Positions 15,169 through 23,515 of a stretch of 37,320 nucleotides of DNA are shown here, in pieces. The DNA is from Candidatus Adlerbacteria bacterium (lineage in GTDB: Bacteria; Patescibacteriota; Minisyncoccia; Phycocordibacterales; SBAW01), in NCBI GenBank assembly GCA_903884345.1, contig CAISEE010000023.1, positions 1-37,320 of the forward strand, given 5' to 3'. Made by a program: the position numbers and the translations under genes. Under the pieces are notes generated by a model, which saw only the letters and a list, made by a program, of their open reading frames with translations, was not told the DNA's origin and searched no databases. Each line of letters starts with the position of its first letter. Position 1 is the first letter of the stretch.

Positions 15169-15182
15169 GCCTACACGAACAG

Positions 15183-15197
15183 CTTTACATTGTAAAG
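15183..15197. promoter_or_regulatory. Putative operator 2 (15-bp palindrome)
   Basis: Perfect dyad CTTTACA-T-TGTAAAG, 27 nt upstream of the hxlR start. HxlR-family proteins bind dyads in such divergent spacers. Confidence 0.65.
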
Positions 15198-15224
15198 TAT
15201 AAAACTATATGCTACTGTGGAAAA

Positions 15225-15554
15225 ATGTTACGCACGGTGTCGCAACGAAAGAAAATCTGCACCAACTGCCCGCTCGCTCGCGCGGCAGACCTCCTCGGCG
15301 ACACGTGCTCGCTCCTCATCGTGCGCGACCTCCTCAATGGTCCCAAACGCTTCGGCGACCTGCAGGCGTCTCTCTCGGGTATTAGCTCGCGCACCCTGGC
15401 CAATAAGCTCAAAACCCTGGAATCCAAAGGCATCGTCTCGCGCCAGGAGTTCCACGAGCACCCGCCCCGCGTCGAGTACACCCTCACCACAAAAGGCAAA
15501 GCCCTTGAGCCGATTCTGACCGTTATGCGCGAGTACGGCGCGATGCATTTGTAA
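15225..15554 (+). CDS. HxlR-family transcriptional regulator
   Basis: 109 aa winged-helix DNA-binding protein. Signature seen: CTNCPLARAADLLGD then LLIVRDLLNGPKRFGDL, GISSRTLANKLKTLE and PPRVEYTLTTKG. The N-terminal Cys residues (C13, C16) could sense thiol-reactive compounds, as in the HypR/QorR/YodB members. Start 15225 is preferred over longer in-frame starts because homology begins there and TACTGT ends 6 nt upstream. It is divergent from the FMN reductase. Confidence 0.92.
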   Translation: MLRTVSQRKKICTNCPLARAADLLGDTCSLLIVRDLLNGPKRFGDLQASLSGISSRTLANKLKTLESKGIVSRQEFHEHPPRVEYTLTTKGKALEPILTVMREYGAMHL

Positions 15555-15566
15555 CATTCTGCACGA

Positions 15567-15594
15567 TTGACAGTGCCCCTTTCTTCGGTATGAT
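15567..15594 (+). promoter_or_regulatory. Sigma70-type promoter for the 62-aa membrane protein
   Basis: TTGACA at 15567-15572, 16-nt spacer, TATGAT at 15589-15594. Confidence 0.75.
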
Positions 15595-15625
15595 TCGCTC
15601 GTACTTGTCCTTTAGGGAGCTTGCT

Positions 15626-15814
15626 ATGAACACAGTTATCCCAGCCCTGACGCGTGCTTTCGTCAGTGCCGGAACGATCTATGCCGGCATTGCTGTTGCG
15701 GCGCACTTTGGCCTCACCAAAACCGAATTCCACCTGTACCCGGATGCGCTCATCGTTATGGTCGCGCTTGCCCTTTACTTTCTCGCGATGCCCGACCGGC
15801 GACGTTCACGGTAA
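15626..15814 (+). CDS. Small membrane protein, 62 aa
   Basis: Unknown. Two hydrophobic segments (about residues 8-23 and 38-54) with a basic C-terminus (PDRRRSR), suggesting a two-span hairpin with cytoplasmic ends. ATG 15626 is chosen because AGGGAG lies 6 nt upstream; it belongs to the promoter plus Shine-Dalgarno plus terminator class of orphan genes in this window. Confidence 0.65.
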   Translation: MNTVIPALTRAFVSAGTIYAGIAVAAHFGLTKTEFHLYPDALIVMVALALYFLAMPDRRRSR

Positions 15815-15821
15815 CCAACGC

Positions 15822-15865
15822 CCGCGTCCCGCTTGCCGCAATGCAGGCGGGCGCTTTTCATTTTT
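15822..15865 (+). terminator. Rho-independent terminator
   Basis: GC-rich stem GCGTCCCGC...GCGGGCGC (about 15829-15854) with a loop containing GCCGCAATGCAG, followed by TTTTCATTTTT. Confidence 0.75.
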
Positions 15866-15873
15866 ATAAGTCC

Positions 15874-15947
15874 TGGTGCGGATAGGGAGAATCGAACTCC
15901 CGCCAAGTGCTTGGGAAGCACCTATTCTGCCACTAAACTATATCCGC
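15874..15947 (-). tRNA. tRNA-Gly (CCC), CCA encoded
   Basis: Minus strand: acceptor GCGGATA/TATCCGC, anticodon loop TTCCCAA (CCC) on GGTGC/GCACT, T-loop TTCGATT. It is the only tRNA in the window with an encoded 3' CCA (15876-15874). Confidence 0.95.
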
Positions 15948-16057
15948 GAGTGAGGGCAACTGAAAGAGTCCTCTTTTTCAGATTGTCCCGAGCGAGCGGT
16001 TATATCAAAGATATATCCGCTTTTATACAATCCGAACGAGTCGATTGTAGCACGAAA

Positions 16058-16450
16058 TCACCACACGAACAGCGCGTGAAAGACGCGGCTCCACCAGTGT
16101 TTGGATGCGTCGTCAGTCGTCGTGGCACTGCCTTGGTCGCGAACGATCTCGATCTCCCCTTCCCCCGGTTTGACGACACCGAAGCGTTGCCGCACTTCAG
16201 CCTCAACGCCGCGTGCGGTCGACAGTTGGGCCACCGAGGCGCTCACACCCTTCTTCTCGGCCTGAAGCGACGCCAACTGTGCCTCGGCCTCCTCCTGGCC
16301 CTGCGAGGCAGCCGAGAGCTTGCCGTACATGTCCCAGGCGGCATGAACCGCAGCGGCGGCTACAAGCAACAGAAGCAGCGCGCCGACGCCCCGGACGCAC
16401 AGCCAAAAGATTTCTTCCCGACGACTCCGGCGCTTTTTAAATTCCCGCAT
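16058..16450 (-). CDS. FtsB/DivIC-like septum formation protein
   Basis: 130 aa. Basic cytoplasmic start, one membrane span near residues 18-37 (CVRGVGALLLLLVAAAAVHA), then a coiled coil (about 45-80) and a short domain with EAEVRQRFGVVKPGEGEIEIV, the hallmark of DivIC/FtsB, where the EAR..F....PGE motif recurs. It acts in the divisome with FtsL and FtsQ, so it links to ftsZ at the start of the window. TACACT lies 8 nt before the ATG on the minus strand. Confidence 0.87.
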   Translation of the reverse strand: MREFKKRRSRREEIFWLCVRGVGALLLLLVAAAAVHAAWDMYGKLSAASQGQEEAEAQLASLQAEKKGVSASVAQLSTARGVEAEVRQRFGVVKPGEGEIEIVRDQGSATTTDDASKHWWSRVFHALFVW

Positions 16451-16470
16451 ACTATGGTAGTGTATCGTAT

Positions 16471-16575
16471 ATGTTTGGAAAAAACAGACAGCGATTTATA
16501 CAGATCTTCGCCGGGCTCGGTATCCTCGTCATCGTCAGCATGATCGCGATGTTCTTCGCGCCGCTGTTCGTCTAA
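16471..16575 (+). CDS. 34-aa single-span membrane peptide
   Basis: Starts MFGKNRQRFIQIF, followed by one hydrophobic helix (AGLGILVIVSMIAMFFAPLFV). The layout is a basic cytoplasmic tail plus one span. TAGTGT at 16458-16463 lies 7 nt upstream, in the leaderless pattern, back to back with the DivIC-like gene promoter. The stop is 3 nt from the convergent lepA stop. Short basic-plus-span peptides like this recur in CPR genomes; function unknown. Confidence 0.6.
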   Translation: MFGKNRQRFIQIFAGLGILVIVSMIAMFFAPLFV

Positions 16576-16578
16576 GCG

Positions 16579-18468
16579 CTATTCGCTTTTGATCATCTTG
16601 AGGAAGACGTCCTCGGGGATGTTGACTTTACCGCGCTGGAGCATCTTCTTCTTACCCTTCTTTTGCTTCTCGCGAAGCTTCATTTTGCGTGTGATATCAC
16701 CGCCGTACATGTGCTGGGTGACATCCTTTGAGAGCGCCGAGAGCGTGCGCGACGAGATGATACGCCCCATGGCCGAGCCCTGGATCTTGGTCGTAAACAT
16801 CTGGCGCGGCAAAATGTTGTAGAGTTTCTCGACCGCGGCAATCGCCTCTTCGTCGGCGCGATGCTTGGCGATGATGCGTGAGAACGCCGGCACCAACTCG
16901 TCGGCCACCATGATGTCGAGGCGCGTCACATCGGCCTCGCGCAATTCGCGCAATTCGTACGAAACCGAGGCGTAACCCGACGAGACGCTTTTTAATTTAT
17001 CGAAAAAGTTGCGCATGAGCTCGCGCAGCGGCATGACCACCTTAAGGATGACGCGACCCTCCGAGAAGTTCTCGGTCGACTCGGCCACCGCCTCGTGCTC
17101 GAAGAGGAGCGAGACCAAGCCGCCCAGGTACTCGGCCGGGAGCAAAATCTCGGCCTCGACGAAGGGCTCCCAGACGCGCACAATGTCGCCGTACTCGGGA
17201 AACTGATGCGGCGAGTAGACCGTCTTTCGCTTGCCGTCTTTGGTCTCGACTTCGTAGGTGATGGTCGGCGACGTGACGACGAGGGTGAGGTCGGATTCGC
17301 GACGCAGGCGCTCGGTGACGATCTCGAGGTGAAGCATCCCGAGGAGACCGCAGCGAAAGCCGCGCCCGAGCATGCCCGAGGCCTCCTCTTCGTAGGAAAG
17401 TGATGAGTCCGAGAGGCGCAGTCGCGAGAGTGCCTGGCGCAGCGCCACGAAGTCGTCTTGGCTTTCGGGGTAGATCGAGGCCCACACCACCGGGCGCGGC
17501 TCGGCATAACCCGAGAGCGGCGTGGTCTTGGATTGAAATGCCCGTACGGTGTCGCCGACGCGCGCCAACCCCGGCTCTTTGATGCCCGTCACGACGTAGC
17601 CGATTGCCCCCGCCGAGAGCCCGTCGGCAAGTGCCACCGGAGCAGGCGCGAAGGTGCCTACCTCGAGCGCGTTAAACTTGCGACCCGTCGCCGCAAACTC
17701 GTACGTCTCCCCTTTTTTTATCTGCCCATCGAACATGCGGAGGTACACAATCACTCCCTGATGGTCAGAGTATTGAAAATCGAACACCAAAGCCTGTGTT
17801 GGTGAGAGCGTCGATACTGCGGACGAAGGGGGTTTCGAGTGCGACGGCACGAGAACTTCAGGTGATTTTTCAGCAGAAAAATCGCCGTACCCTTCGTGCG
17901 CGCGTATCGATGCGGCATCCCGCGGTGGCGGCACACGCTCGATAATGGCGTCGAGGAGTTCTTTCACCCCCTCTCCGCTGCGCCCCGAGCACAGCAAAAT
18001 TTCCTCGGGCGAAATCTCCAGCAGTTTGGCAACCTGCTCACGCACGTCGTCGGTCTGTGCCAACGGTGAGTCGATTTTAGAAATGGCCGGCACAATGACG
18101 AGCCCCAACTCGCGAGCACTGCGAAGCGTGGTCAGAGTTTGCGCCTGGACACCCTGCGTAGCATCCACAAGCAACACCGCACCTTCAACCGCGGTCAAGG
18201 CACGCGACACCTCGTAGGAGAAATCGATGTGCCCCGGGGTGTCGATGAGATGAAGCAGAAACTCCGTACCATCCTTTTTATAGCGCATGCGAACCGGCTG
18301 CATCTTGATGGTGATGCCGCGCTCGCGCTCGAGTTCCATCGAGTCCAACACTTGGTCACGCATCTTGCGCTTCTCGATCGTGCCCGTCACCTCCAAAAAG
18401 CGGTCGGCCAGAGTCGATTTCCCGTGGTCGATGTGGGCGATAATGCTGAAGTTCCGAATCTGCTGCAT
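16579..18468 (-). CDS. lepA: Elongation factor 4 (LepA), with an insertion
   Basis: Ribosomal back-translocase GTPase. Seen: G1 AHIDHGKST at residues 11-19, G2 RGITIK, G3 DTPGHIDF, domain II, domain III/V (GFRCGLLGMLHLEI), and the LepA-specific C-terminus (KIQGSAMGRIISSRTLSALSKDV). At 629 aa it is about 30 residues longer than the usual ~600. The excess (about residues 187-219) lies between the PPP that ends the G domain and the LVFDFQYSDHQGV strand of domain II, exactly over the palindromic element at 17811-17910. TAGACT lies 7 nt before the start. Confidence 0.97.
   Translation of the reverse strand: MQQIRNFSIIAHIDHGKSTLADRFLEVTGTIEKRKMRDQVLDSMELERERGITIKMQPVRMRYKKDGTEFLLHLIDTPGHIDFSYEVSRALTAVEGAVLLVDATQGVQAQTLTTLRSARELGLVIVPAISKIDSPLAQTDDVREQVAKLLEISPEEILLCSGRSGEGVKELLDAIIERVPPPRDAASIRAHEGYGDFSAEKSPEVLVPSHSKPPSSAVSTLSPTQALVFDFQYSDHQGVIVYLRMFDGQIKKGETYEFAATGRKFNALEVGTFAPAPVALADGLSAGAIGYVVTGIKEPGLARVGDTVRAFQSKTTPLSGYAEPRPVVWASIYPESQDDFVALRQALSRLRLSDSSLSYEEEASGMLGRGFRCGLLGMLHLEIVTERLRRESDLTLVVTSPTITYEVETKDGKRKTVYSPHQFPEYGDIVRVWEPFVEAEILLPAEYLGGLVSLLFEHEAVAESTENFSEGRVILKVVMPLRELMRNFFDKLKSVSSGYASVSYELRELREADVTRLDIMVADELVPAFSRIIAKHRADEEAIAAVEKLYNILPRQMFTTKIQGSAMGRIISSRTLSALSKDVTQHMYGGDITRKMKLREKQKKGKKKMLQRGKVNIPEDVFLKMIKSE
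17811..17910. repeat. Palindromic element, family I, in lepA
   Basis: Outer stem TCGATAC (17811-17817) / GTATCGA (17904-17910) continued by CGAAGGG (17824-17830) / CCCTTCG (17890-17896). Hairpin A at 17834-17855 (TTCGAGTGC-GACG-GCACGAGAA) and hairpin B at 17864-17883 (GATTTTT-CAGCAG-AAAAATC). Aligned on the plus strand it matches the tsaD element, so relative to the gene it is inserted in the opposite orientation. Confidence 0.9.
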
Positions 18469-18533
18469 GCCCCGCAGTCTAGCATTTTAAAGCCTTTTTT
18501 GCGATGGTCGCGCGAGTCGAAGCACGTGAGCGA

Positions 18534-20207
18534 CTACGACGTAATGTCGGTCGTCTCGACGGGGACGGCGGAGCGGGCGCGAATGCGGGTGTGGAAGGCC
18601 GCGAAGGTTTCGGCCAATTCGTGATTGCCCAAGAGCGCCAGCGTGATGACCAAGACGACGAGGCCGACCACTCCTGCGGCGAAGCCTTGAAAGATGACCG
18701 CAAGAACGGTGTGCGTGCCAGTCGTGGCACCCGAGAGTGCCAAGACGCAGTACGCGGCAGCGCCACCGATGACCGAGGCACTAAAACTTTGAAAGACAAG
18801 TGCAGTGATGCGCTCGTGCGGGACCTTGAAATCGCGAATGAAAAACCAGTAACCGACAACGAACTCCATAATCGAGCCCAGTGCGAACCCGAGCGCCAAC
18901 ATGAGGACGGTCGTGCCGCCGACATCGGCGACACGCAGGAGACTCTCGACGAAGGCGCGGACGAACTCGCTCGAATGAAAGAGGGTCGCCAAGAGAAAGG
19001 CCGAGATGACCGAAACGCCGACGTCGATGGTGCCGTAGTAGAGGGGTTTGCGCGTGTTCCCTGCCGCGTAGTAGGCGCGCGCGATGAGGAGCGAGAGCGA
19101 TTGCGCGACCAGCGAGAGAATGAACAGCGCGAGCGCCGCTGCAGTAAGCCTGGTCGCCGCCCAATCGAAGGCCCCGCCGCCGAGGATGACGCGTACCAAC
19201 TGCGCGCGCAGGACAATCACAAAAATCGTCGCGGGGATGGCCCAAAAGAAGATGTGGCGCAGCGCCGTCTCGATGTACTGCGCAAACTCTTTGTGCTTGC
19301 CCGAGGCATGGAGGCGCGCCAAGGTCGGAAACGCCGCGACCGAGTATGAGACGCCGATGATGGTCAAGGGCACCGCCTGAAGATTGTAGGCGAACATAAA
19401 AACCGAGATTGAGCCCACCGCGAATATTGATGCCATCGAAACCAAAATGAGGAGCGAGATCTGCCCGGCAGCCAAAGCCAGGGTGCGCGGAATCGAGAGA
19501 CCGAGTACGGCAATCAGCTCTTTGTACGTTTCCTTCTGCGGCAACTCCGGGGTCGCTTCTTCGCTGAGGAAAAACGGCAGCTGAATCAGCATATGGAACA
19601 AGGCACCCAACACCACGCCCCAGCCCAAACCAGCCACACCGATTCGCGGGTAGAGCACCATGATACCGAAGATGATGCCGAGATTGTAGAGGAGCGGCGA
19701 GATCGAGTAGAGCAAAAAGCGGTGCCGAAACTGTGTGAACGAGGCGAGGATGTTCGACGCGCCCAAAAGAATCGGTTGCAGCAGCAAAATGCGAATGAGC
19801 GGAACAAATGAGGGGTCGACGATGCCGGGTGCGATTGCCCGCGAAATTTCGGGTACGAAGACGGCGACGACGGCCGCAATCACTCCCATCCCGACGAAGA
19901 AGATCAGAAGGATGCGGCGCAAAAACGAGACCATGAGGCCGGGGTGCTCGTGCTCGAGGCGCGAGAGGACCGGCAAGAGTGCGTAGAGTGAGAGGAGTGA
20001 GGCGATGGTCGCAAACAGGAAGTCTGGGATGCGGAAGGCCGCGTAGTACATGTCGAGCGTGTGCGAGGCACCGAAGGTCGAGGCGAGCAATCGATCACGC
20101 ACGAGCGCCAAGAGTTGCGAGCCCAGCGCAAAAGCCGCCAGGAGGTAGGCGGCTTCGTGCATGCCGCGCACCTCGCGGCCGATTGCTGATAGAAAGGTTC
20201 GTACCAT
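18534..20207 (-). CDS. murJ: Lipid II flippase MurJ (MviN family)
   Basis: 557 aa, about 14 membrane segments. N-terminal signature: LLASTFGASHTLDMYYAAFRIP then DFLFA; MOP-superfamily MATE-like fold throughout. It flips lipid-linked peptidoglycan precursor across the cytoplasmic membrane and so works downstream of Ddl. TAAGAT ends 6 nt before the ATG (minus strand) and lies directly behind the stop of the upstream ligase/TPR gene, so it has its own promoter although the genes are 14 nt apart. Confidence 0.95.
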   Translation of the reverse strand: MVRTFLSAIGREVRGMHEAAYLLAAFALGSQLLALVRDRLLASTFGASHTLDMYYAAFRIPDFLFATIASLLSLYALLPVLSRLEHEHPGLMVSFLRRILLIFFVGMGVIAAVVAVFVPEISRAIAPGIVDPSFVPLIRILLLQPILLGASNILASFTQFRHRFLLYSISPLLYNLGIIFGIMVLYPRIGVAGLGWGVVLGALFHMLIQLPFFLSEEATPELPQKETYKELIAVLGLSIPRTLALAAGQISLLILVSMASIFAVGSISVFMFAYNLQAVPLTIIGVSYSVAAFPTLARLHASGKHKEFAQYIETALRHIFFWAIPATIFVIVLRAQLVRVILGGGAFDWAATRLTAAALALFILSLVAQSLSLLIARAYYAAGNTRKPLYYGTIDVGVSVISAFLLATLFHSSEFVRAFVESLLRVADVGGTTVLMLALGFALGSIMEFVVGYWFFIRDFKVPHERITALVFQSFSASVIGGAAAYCVLALSGATTGTHTVLAVIFQGFAAGVVGLVVLVITLALLGNHELAETFAAFHTRIRARSAVPVETTDITS

Positions 20208-20221
20208 TTCCCTATCTTAAC

Positions 20222-22582
20222 TTACTGTGAGATAGGCGCAATTTTGCGTGCCTGCGGGGTCGGCGTGACCGGCGGCTGTGCATTCGCGAACGGTTGCTTG
20301 CCTGCCAAGAGGTTGGAGAGGATGAGCTTCACCTCGGCATTGTCGGGATTCTGAACCTGCAGATCGGTGAACTGGTTAATGGCGTCCTGCGGGCGATTTT
20401 GCGCCGCGTACGAGAGCCCGAGGAAGTACTTGGCGTTGGCGTACTGCGGCGACAGCGAGACCGCGCCTTCGAGCGCCGTGATCGCATTGGCGGTGTCGTT
20501 ATTGGTGTAGAAGAGGAGCCCGAGCTCAAACCACAGCGACGGGACGCCTGGCGCGCTTTGAACCGCCGCCTCGGCCGCCTTGATTGCGCTGGGGATGTCT
20601 TTGTTTGCCACGTCAATCTGGACCACGAAGAGGATGGCGTCGGTGTAATCGGGCTTGAGCGTCAGCGCCTGAGACAGTGCCGCCTGCGTATCCTGCATAT
20701 CGCCCTGCGCGTAAACCAAGCGAGCCGCCGCCAAGAAAATTTCGGGATCCTTCGGGTTCCATTTGAGCGCGTTCTCGTAAAGTGAAAGCGCGCTTTGGGC
20801 GGCGCCCGAGACCTTTATCTGTGCCAAGAAGGCGTACGCATTCCCCAGCGCCAGGTACCCGCGGTAGTCTTGTGGCGCTGCCGCGAGCAACTGCTGGCCG
20901 TGCGTCATCAGTTGGTTCGCTGTCGCGACGAAGAGTTGTTTGTCGGCGTCGGTCGGTGTGTTGCTCGCCGAGGCGATTGCCTGAAGCTTGGCACCGTCGG
21001 CCAAGACGGCACTGCGCAAGCCTTCGACGGTCACCTCGATTGCCAGCGACTTTTGCGCGGCAGCGATTGCGGCGTCGGGATTGTTTTGCGACAGCGCGAC
21101 CAGCGCACGATTGGAGTACACCCCCGCTGTGATTCGTCGCGTTGCCAGACCCGCAACGAGGATGAGTGCCGCCGCGACGATGATGATGCTCACGAGCGCC
21201 AGCTTCGACGCTACGCGCGACGGTTCTGGAGCCTCATCAGTCGAGGCACGCAGACCAGCAAACAGCACGCTCCAAGTGAGCCCCGCAAAGACGAAGGCAA
21301 GCAACGTCAGATTTTGGCTCGGCACGTAGAAAAAGAGTGCCGCCCACAGGTATACCGTCGCACCCGACAGCACCAGGGCCAGATGTTTCGCCTGCCGAGC
21401 GACTGAGGCATTGCGCACGTACTGCAGGAGCGCCACGAGCACCAGAAGGATGGGAAAGACGAACGCGGCAGCACCGACCGCACCATCCTCGCACAACACC
21501 GTCATAAAGCGGCTGTAGCCGACATCGAAATCGACGTTCCAAAACTGCGAACGCGCGACGCCCGCGGGTTTTTGGAGTAGCCAATCTTCGCCGAAGGTCT
21601 GCGGCCCGGTGCCGAGGAGGAACCGCTTGACCGACGATTGCGCATAGGTTCGCTCAATCGTCATGGTGGTACTAAACGCCGGTCGCGCCTCAACCGAGGA
21701 CACCGGGAAGACGCGGATGAGGCTCGTATTGAATATCGCTCCCCAGACGAGAAATACGCCGCACAAAACTGCGGATGCGAACGCGGCCCATGGCATCACG
21801 CTGTGGTGGACGAGTGCCGTAAGTGGTCGCCGTTCATCGCCTTTTTTAGGCACGCGGCCAAGGTAGGACACGATGCCGATGAGGAGACTAAAGACGAGGA
21901 CCATCGCCCACACGAGCGAAAATTGGACGATTGCCAGGAAAAGCGCCAGTACAAGACTGAAGGCAACAACGAGCCAGTACCGAACGCGTGACAGCGAGAC
22001 AAACTCGAGCGTGGCGATACCGCCGATGAACAGGAGCCCTGCCAGAAGCCCGAGGTCGTTCCATTTACCGACGAGGTTGACTGAGTGGTCGGCGAACAAA
22101 CTGAAGGTGACGCCGAAATCGCCGAGCACGATGACCGCAAACTGAAAGAGGACGGCGACTGCAGACGCGACGAGCGTGGCACCCAAGACGTCGCGAGCGA
22201 TGTTCTTGTTCGCCCCAAAGATGTACGACATGAGAAAAGCCACGAAACACAGCATCGCAAAGAGGATCGTACCGCCGTCGATGGCGTACCCCGTGAGAGC
22301 GATGGAGCGGTCGAGCGAGACGACGCTCGACAGAAGACACGTGAGCGGGACGAGCGCCGCGACCCAGGCGATTTTGAAGCCTCGATCACCCGCGAGCCCC
22401 TGCAGACCCTTCAGCCCGGTCGCCACCGCGTAGACCATGGCCGAAATGAGGAGGGCTGCGGAGAAGATCGTCACTTTGCCCAACTGAAATGGGAACCACG
22501 CCGTCGGGATGATAAAGAGGACCGCGAGAAAGACGCCGACGACGTACACGGCGCGCGACCACAGCAGAAGCTTTGTTTGCAT
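20222..22582 (-). CDS. O-antigen ligase-like (Wzy/WaaL) membrane protein with TPR repeats
   Basis: 786 aa. Residues about 1-460 hold a dozen membrane segments and the loop GTGPQTFGEDW with Arg/Glu residues typical of O-antigen ligase/polymerase (Wzy_C). A further span near 480-500 precedes a C-terminal run of TPRs (about 505-770; motifs such as ALALGNAYAFLAQIK and AKYFLGLSYAAQNRPQDAI). Such fusions are common in CPR genomes and may ligate surface glycans to lipid or protein. ATG 22582 is chosen because TATACT (22595-22590) ends 7 nt upstream. Confidence 0.87.
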   Translation of the reverse strand: MQTKLLLWSRAVYVVGVFLAVLFIIPTAWFPFQLGKVTIFSAALLISAMVYAVATGLKGLQGLAGDRGFKIAWVAALVPLTCLLSSVVSLDRSIALTGYAIDGGTILFAMLCFVAFLMSYIFGANKNIARDVLGATLVASAVAVLFQFAVIVLGDFGVTFSLFADHSVNLVGKWNDLGLLAGLLFIGGIATLEFVSLSRVRYWLVVAFSLVLALFLAIVQFSLVWAMVLVFSLLIGIVSYLGRVPKKGDERRPLTALVHHSVMPWAAFASAVLCGVFLVWGAIFNTSLIRVFPVSSVEARPAFSTTMTIERTYAQSSVKRFLLGTGPQTFGEDWLLQKPAGVARSQFWNVDFDVGYSRFMTVLCEDGAVGAAAFVFPILLVLVALLQYVRNASVARQAKHLALVLSGATVYLWAALFFYVPSQNLTLLAFVFAGLTWSVLFAGLRASTDEAPEPSRVASKLALVSIIIVAAALILVAGLATRRITAGVYSNRALVALSQNNPDAAIAAAQKSLAIEVTVEGLRSAVLADGAKLQAIASASNTPTDADKQLFVATANQLMTHGQQLLAAAPQDYRGYLALGNAYAFLAQIKVSGAAQSALSLYENALKWNPKDPEIFLAAARLVYAQGDMQDTQAALSQALTLKPDYTDAILFVVQIDVANKDIPSAIKAAEAAVQSAPGVPSLWFELGLLFYTNNDTANAITALEGAVSLSPQYANAKYFLGLSYAAQNRPQDAINQFTDLQVQNPDNAEVKLILSNLLAGKQPFANAQPPVTPTPQARKIAPISQ

Positions 22583-22625
22583 ACTATGAAGTATACGGCA
22601 TCCTGGCAGAGGGTTATCAACAACG

Positions 22626-22657
22626 CACAAACCCCGCCGGTAAAGGCAGGGTTTGTG
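22626..22657 (-). terminator. Terminator-like hairpin after rnpB
   Basis: Stem CACAAACCC.GCC / GGC.GGGTTTGTG with one wobble; the following minus-strand sequence is only weakly U-rich. Confidence 0.65.
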
Positions 22658-22664
22658 ATATCTA

Positions 22665-22976
22665 ACGCGCGCGCCGGTAAGCCGAATTCTGTCGTGGACA
22701 ACAATTTATCTGGGCCATCGATTGCTCGGTGGCCTCAAGCGGCACTTCCCTCGATTGCTCGAAGGACACGGCCTTGCACCCAAGTAAGGATTTAGCCGTT
22801 TCACCCCTTCGCCTTACGGCGAAGGACTCGTCTCTGTTCGCACCTCTGTTGCCCGTTAGAAGCAACTGACAGGGATTACCTGCTACCCTTGGATCCCGCG
22901 ACGTGCGCCGCGGGAGTGGTGTTCGGACTTTCCTCCCCCGCCCCTTGCGAGGCGGGAGCTGCTGCCTGGCGCGCTA
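22665..22976 (-). ncRNA. rnpB: RNase P RNA
   Basis: Catalytic RNA that trims tRNA 5' leaders. On the minus strand it has the conserved GAGGAAAGTCCGAACA, the AGGGTAGCAGGTAATCCC region, GAACAGAGACGAG, GGGTGAAACGGC, and the 3' ACAGAATTCGGCTTACCGG. P1 pairs GCGCGCC at the 5' end with GGCGCGC at the 3' end. About 310 nt, bacterial type A-like. TACAAT (22987-22982) upstream overlaps the stop codon of the DUF192 gene and would start transcription near 22975. Confidence 0.95.
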
Positions 22977-22979
22977 TCG

Positions 22980-23459
22980 TTATTGTACAACGATTTTATC
23001 CCCTATGGCAACCCTATGCTGGTCGGCAAACCCGGCCGGCACCTCAAGCACGTAGTGTGCGGGCTCGGCCGGATAAAACACGTTGGGGTAGGTCGCGGGT
23101 GAGATGTTGCGGTTGATGGTCATGACGACGCCATCATCCCCCGTCCAAATCATGTCGAGGGAGAATTTCATGTCCTTCATCCAAAATCCGAGCATGCGCG
23201 GCGGGTTGAATATAAAGAGCATCCCGCGCCCCTCGGCAAGGCCGGTCCGGTTCGAGAGACCTGCTTGTTGCTGCTCTGGCGTCGTTGCCAGTTCGGCCTC
23301 GATGGTGGTCGAACCCACACTGACCCACGACAATGGGAGTTGCGCCTGGCCGCCGGTCGGCAATGAATCGGTCATACGTCGCGAGTATACTATCGCACCG
23401 AGAATGAGTAAAAAGAGTGCGACCCCGCCCAAGATGATGATGCCACGATTTCGCTTCAT
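22980..23459 (-). CDS. DUF192 family protein, membrane-anchored
   Basis: 159 aa. One N-terminal span or signal anchor (GIIILGGVALFLLILGAIVY), then a DUF192 domain: TTIEAELATTPEQQQAGLS, GMLFIF, FWMKDMKFSLDMIW, then VLEVPAGFADQHRVAIGDKI. DUF192 proteins are small extracytoplasmic beta-barrel proteins of unknown function. The start at 23459 (MKRNRG) is preferred because TATACT lies 9 nt upstream; an ATG at 23468 directly abuts that hexamer. Its stop overlaps the rnpB promoter. Confidence 0.9.
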   Translation of the reverse strand: MKRNRGIIILGGVALFLLILGAIVYSRRMTDSLPTGGQAQLPLSWVSVGSTTIEAELATTPEQQQAGLSNRTGLAEGRGMLFIFNPPRMLGFWMKDMKFSLDMIWTGDDGVVMTINRNISPATYPNVFYPAEPAHYVLEVPAGFADQHRVAIGDKIVVQ

Positions 23460-23515
23460 GATGCTCATAGTATATACCGAGCATGTGTCTATGATGTATG
23501 CGATACTGGACGCAC

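Noticed and set aside
15939-16021. Short repeat TATATCCGC at the tRNA-Gly 5' end and at 16013-16020 as an integration footprint
   Set aside because: Only 9 nt, no cargo gene between; chance cannot be excluded.
22807-22825. CCTTCGCC...GGCGAAGG palindrome as another repeat copy
   Set aside because: It is an internal helix of RNase P RNA.
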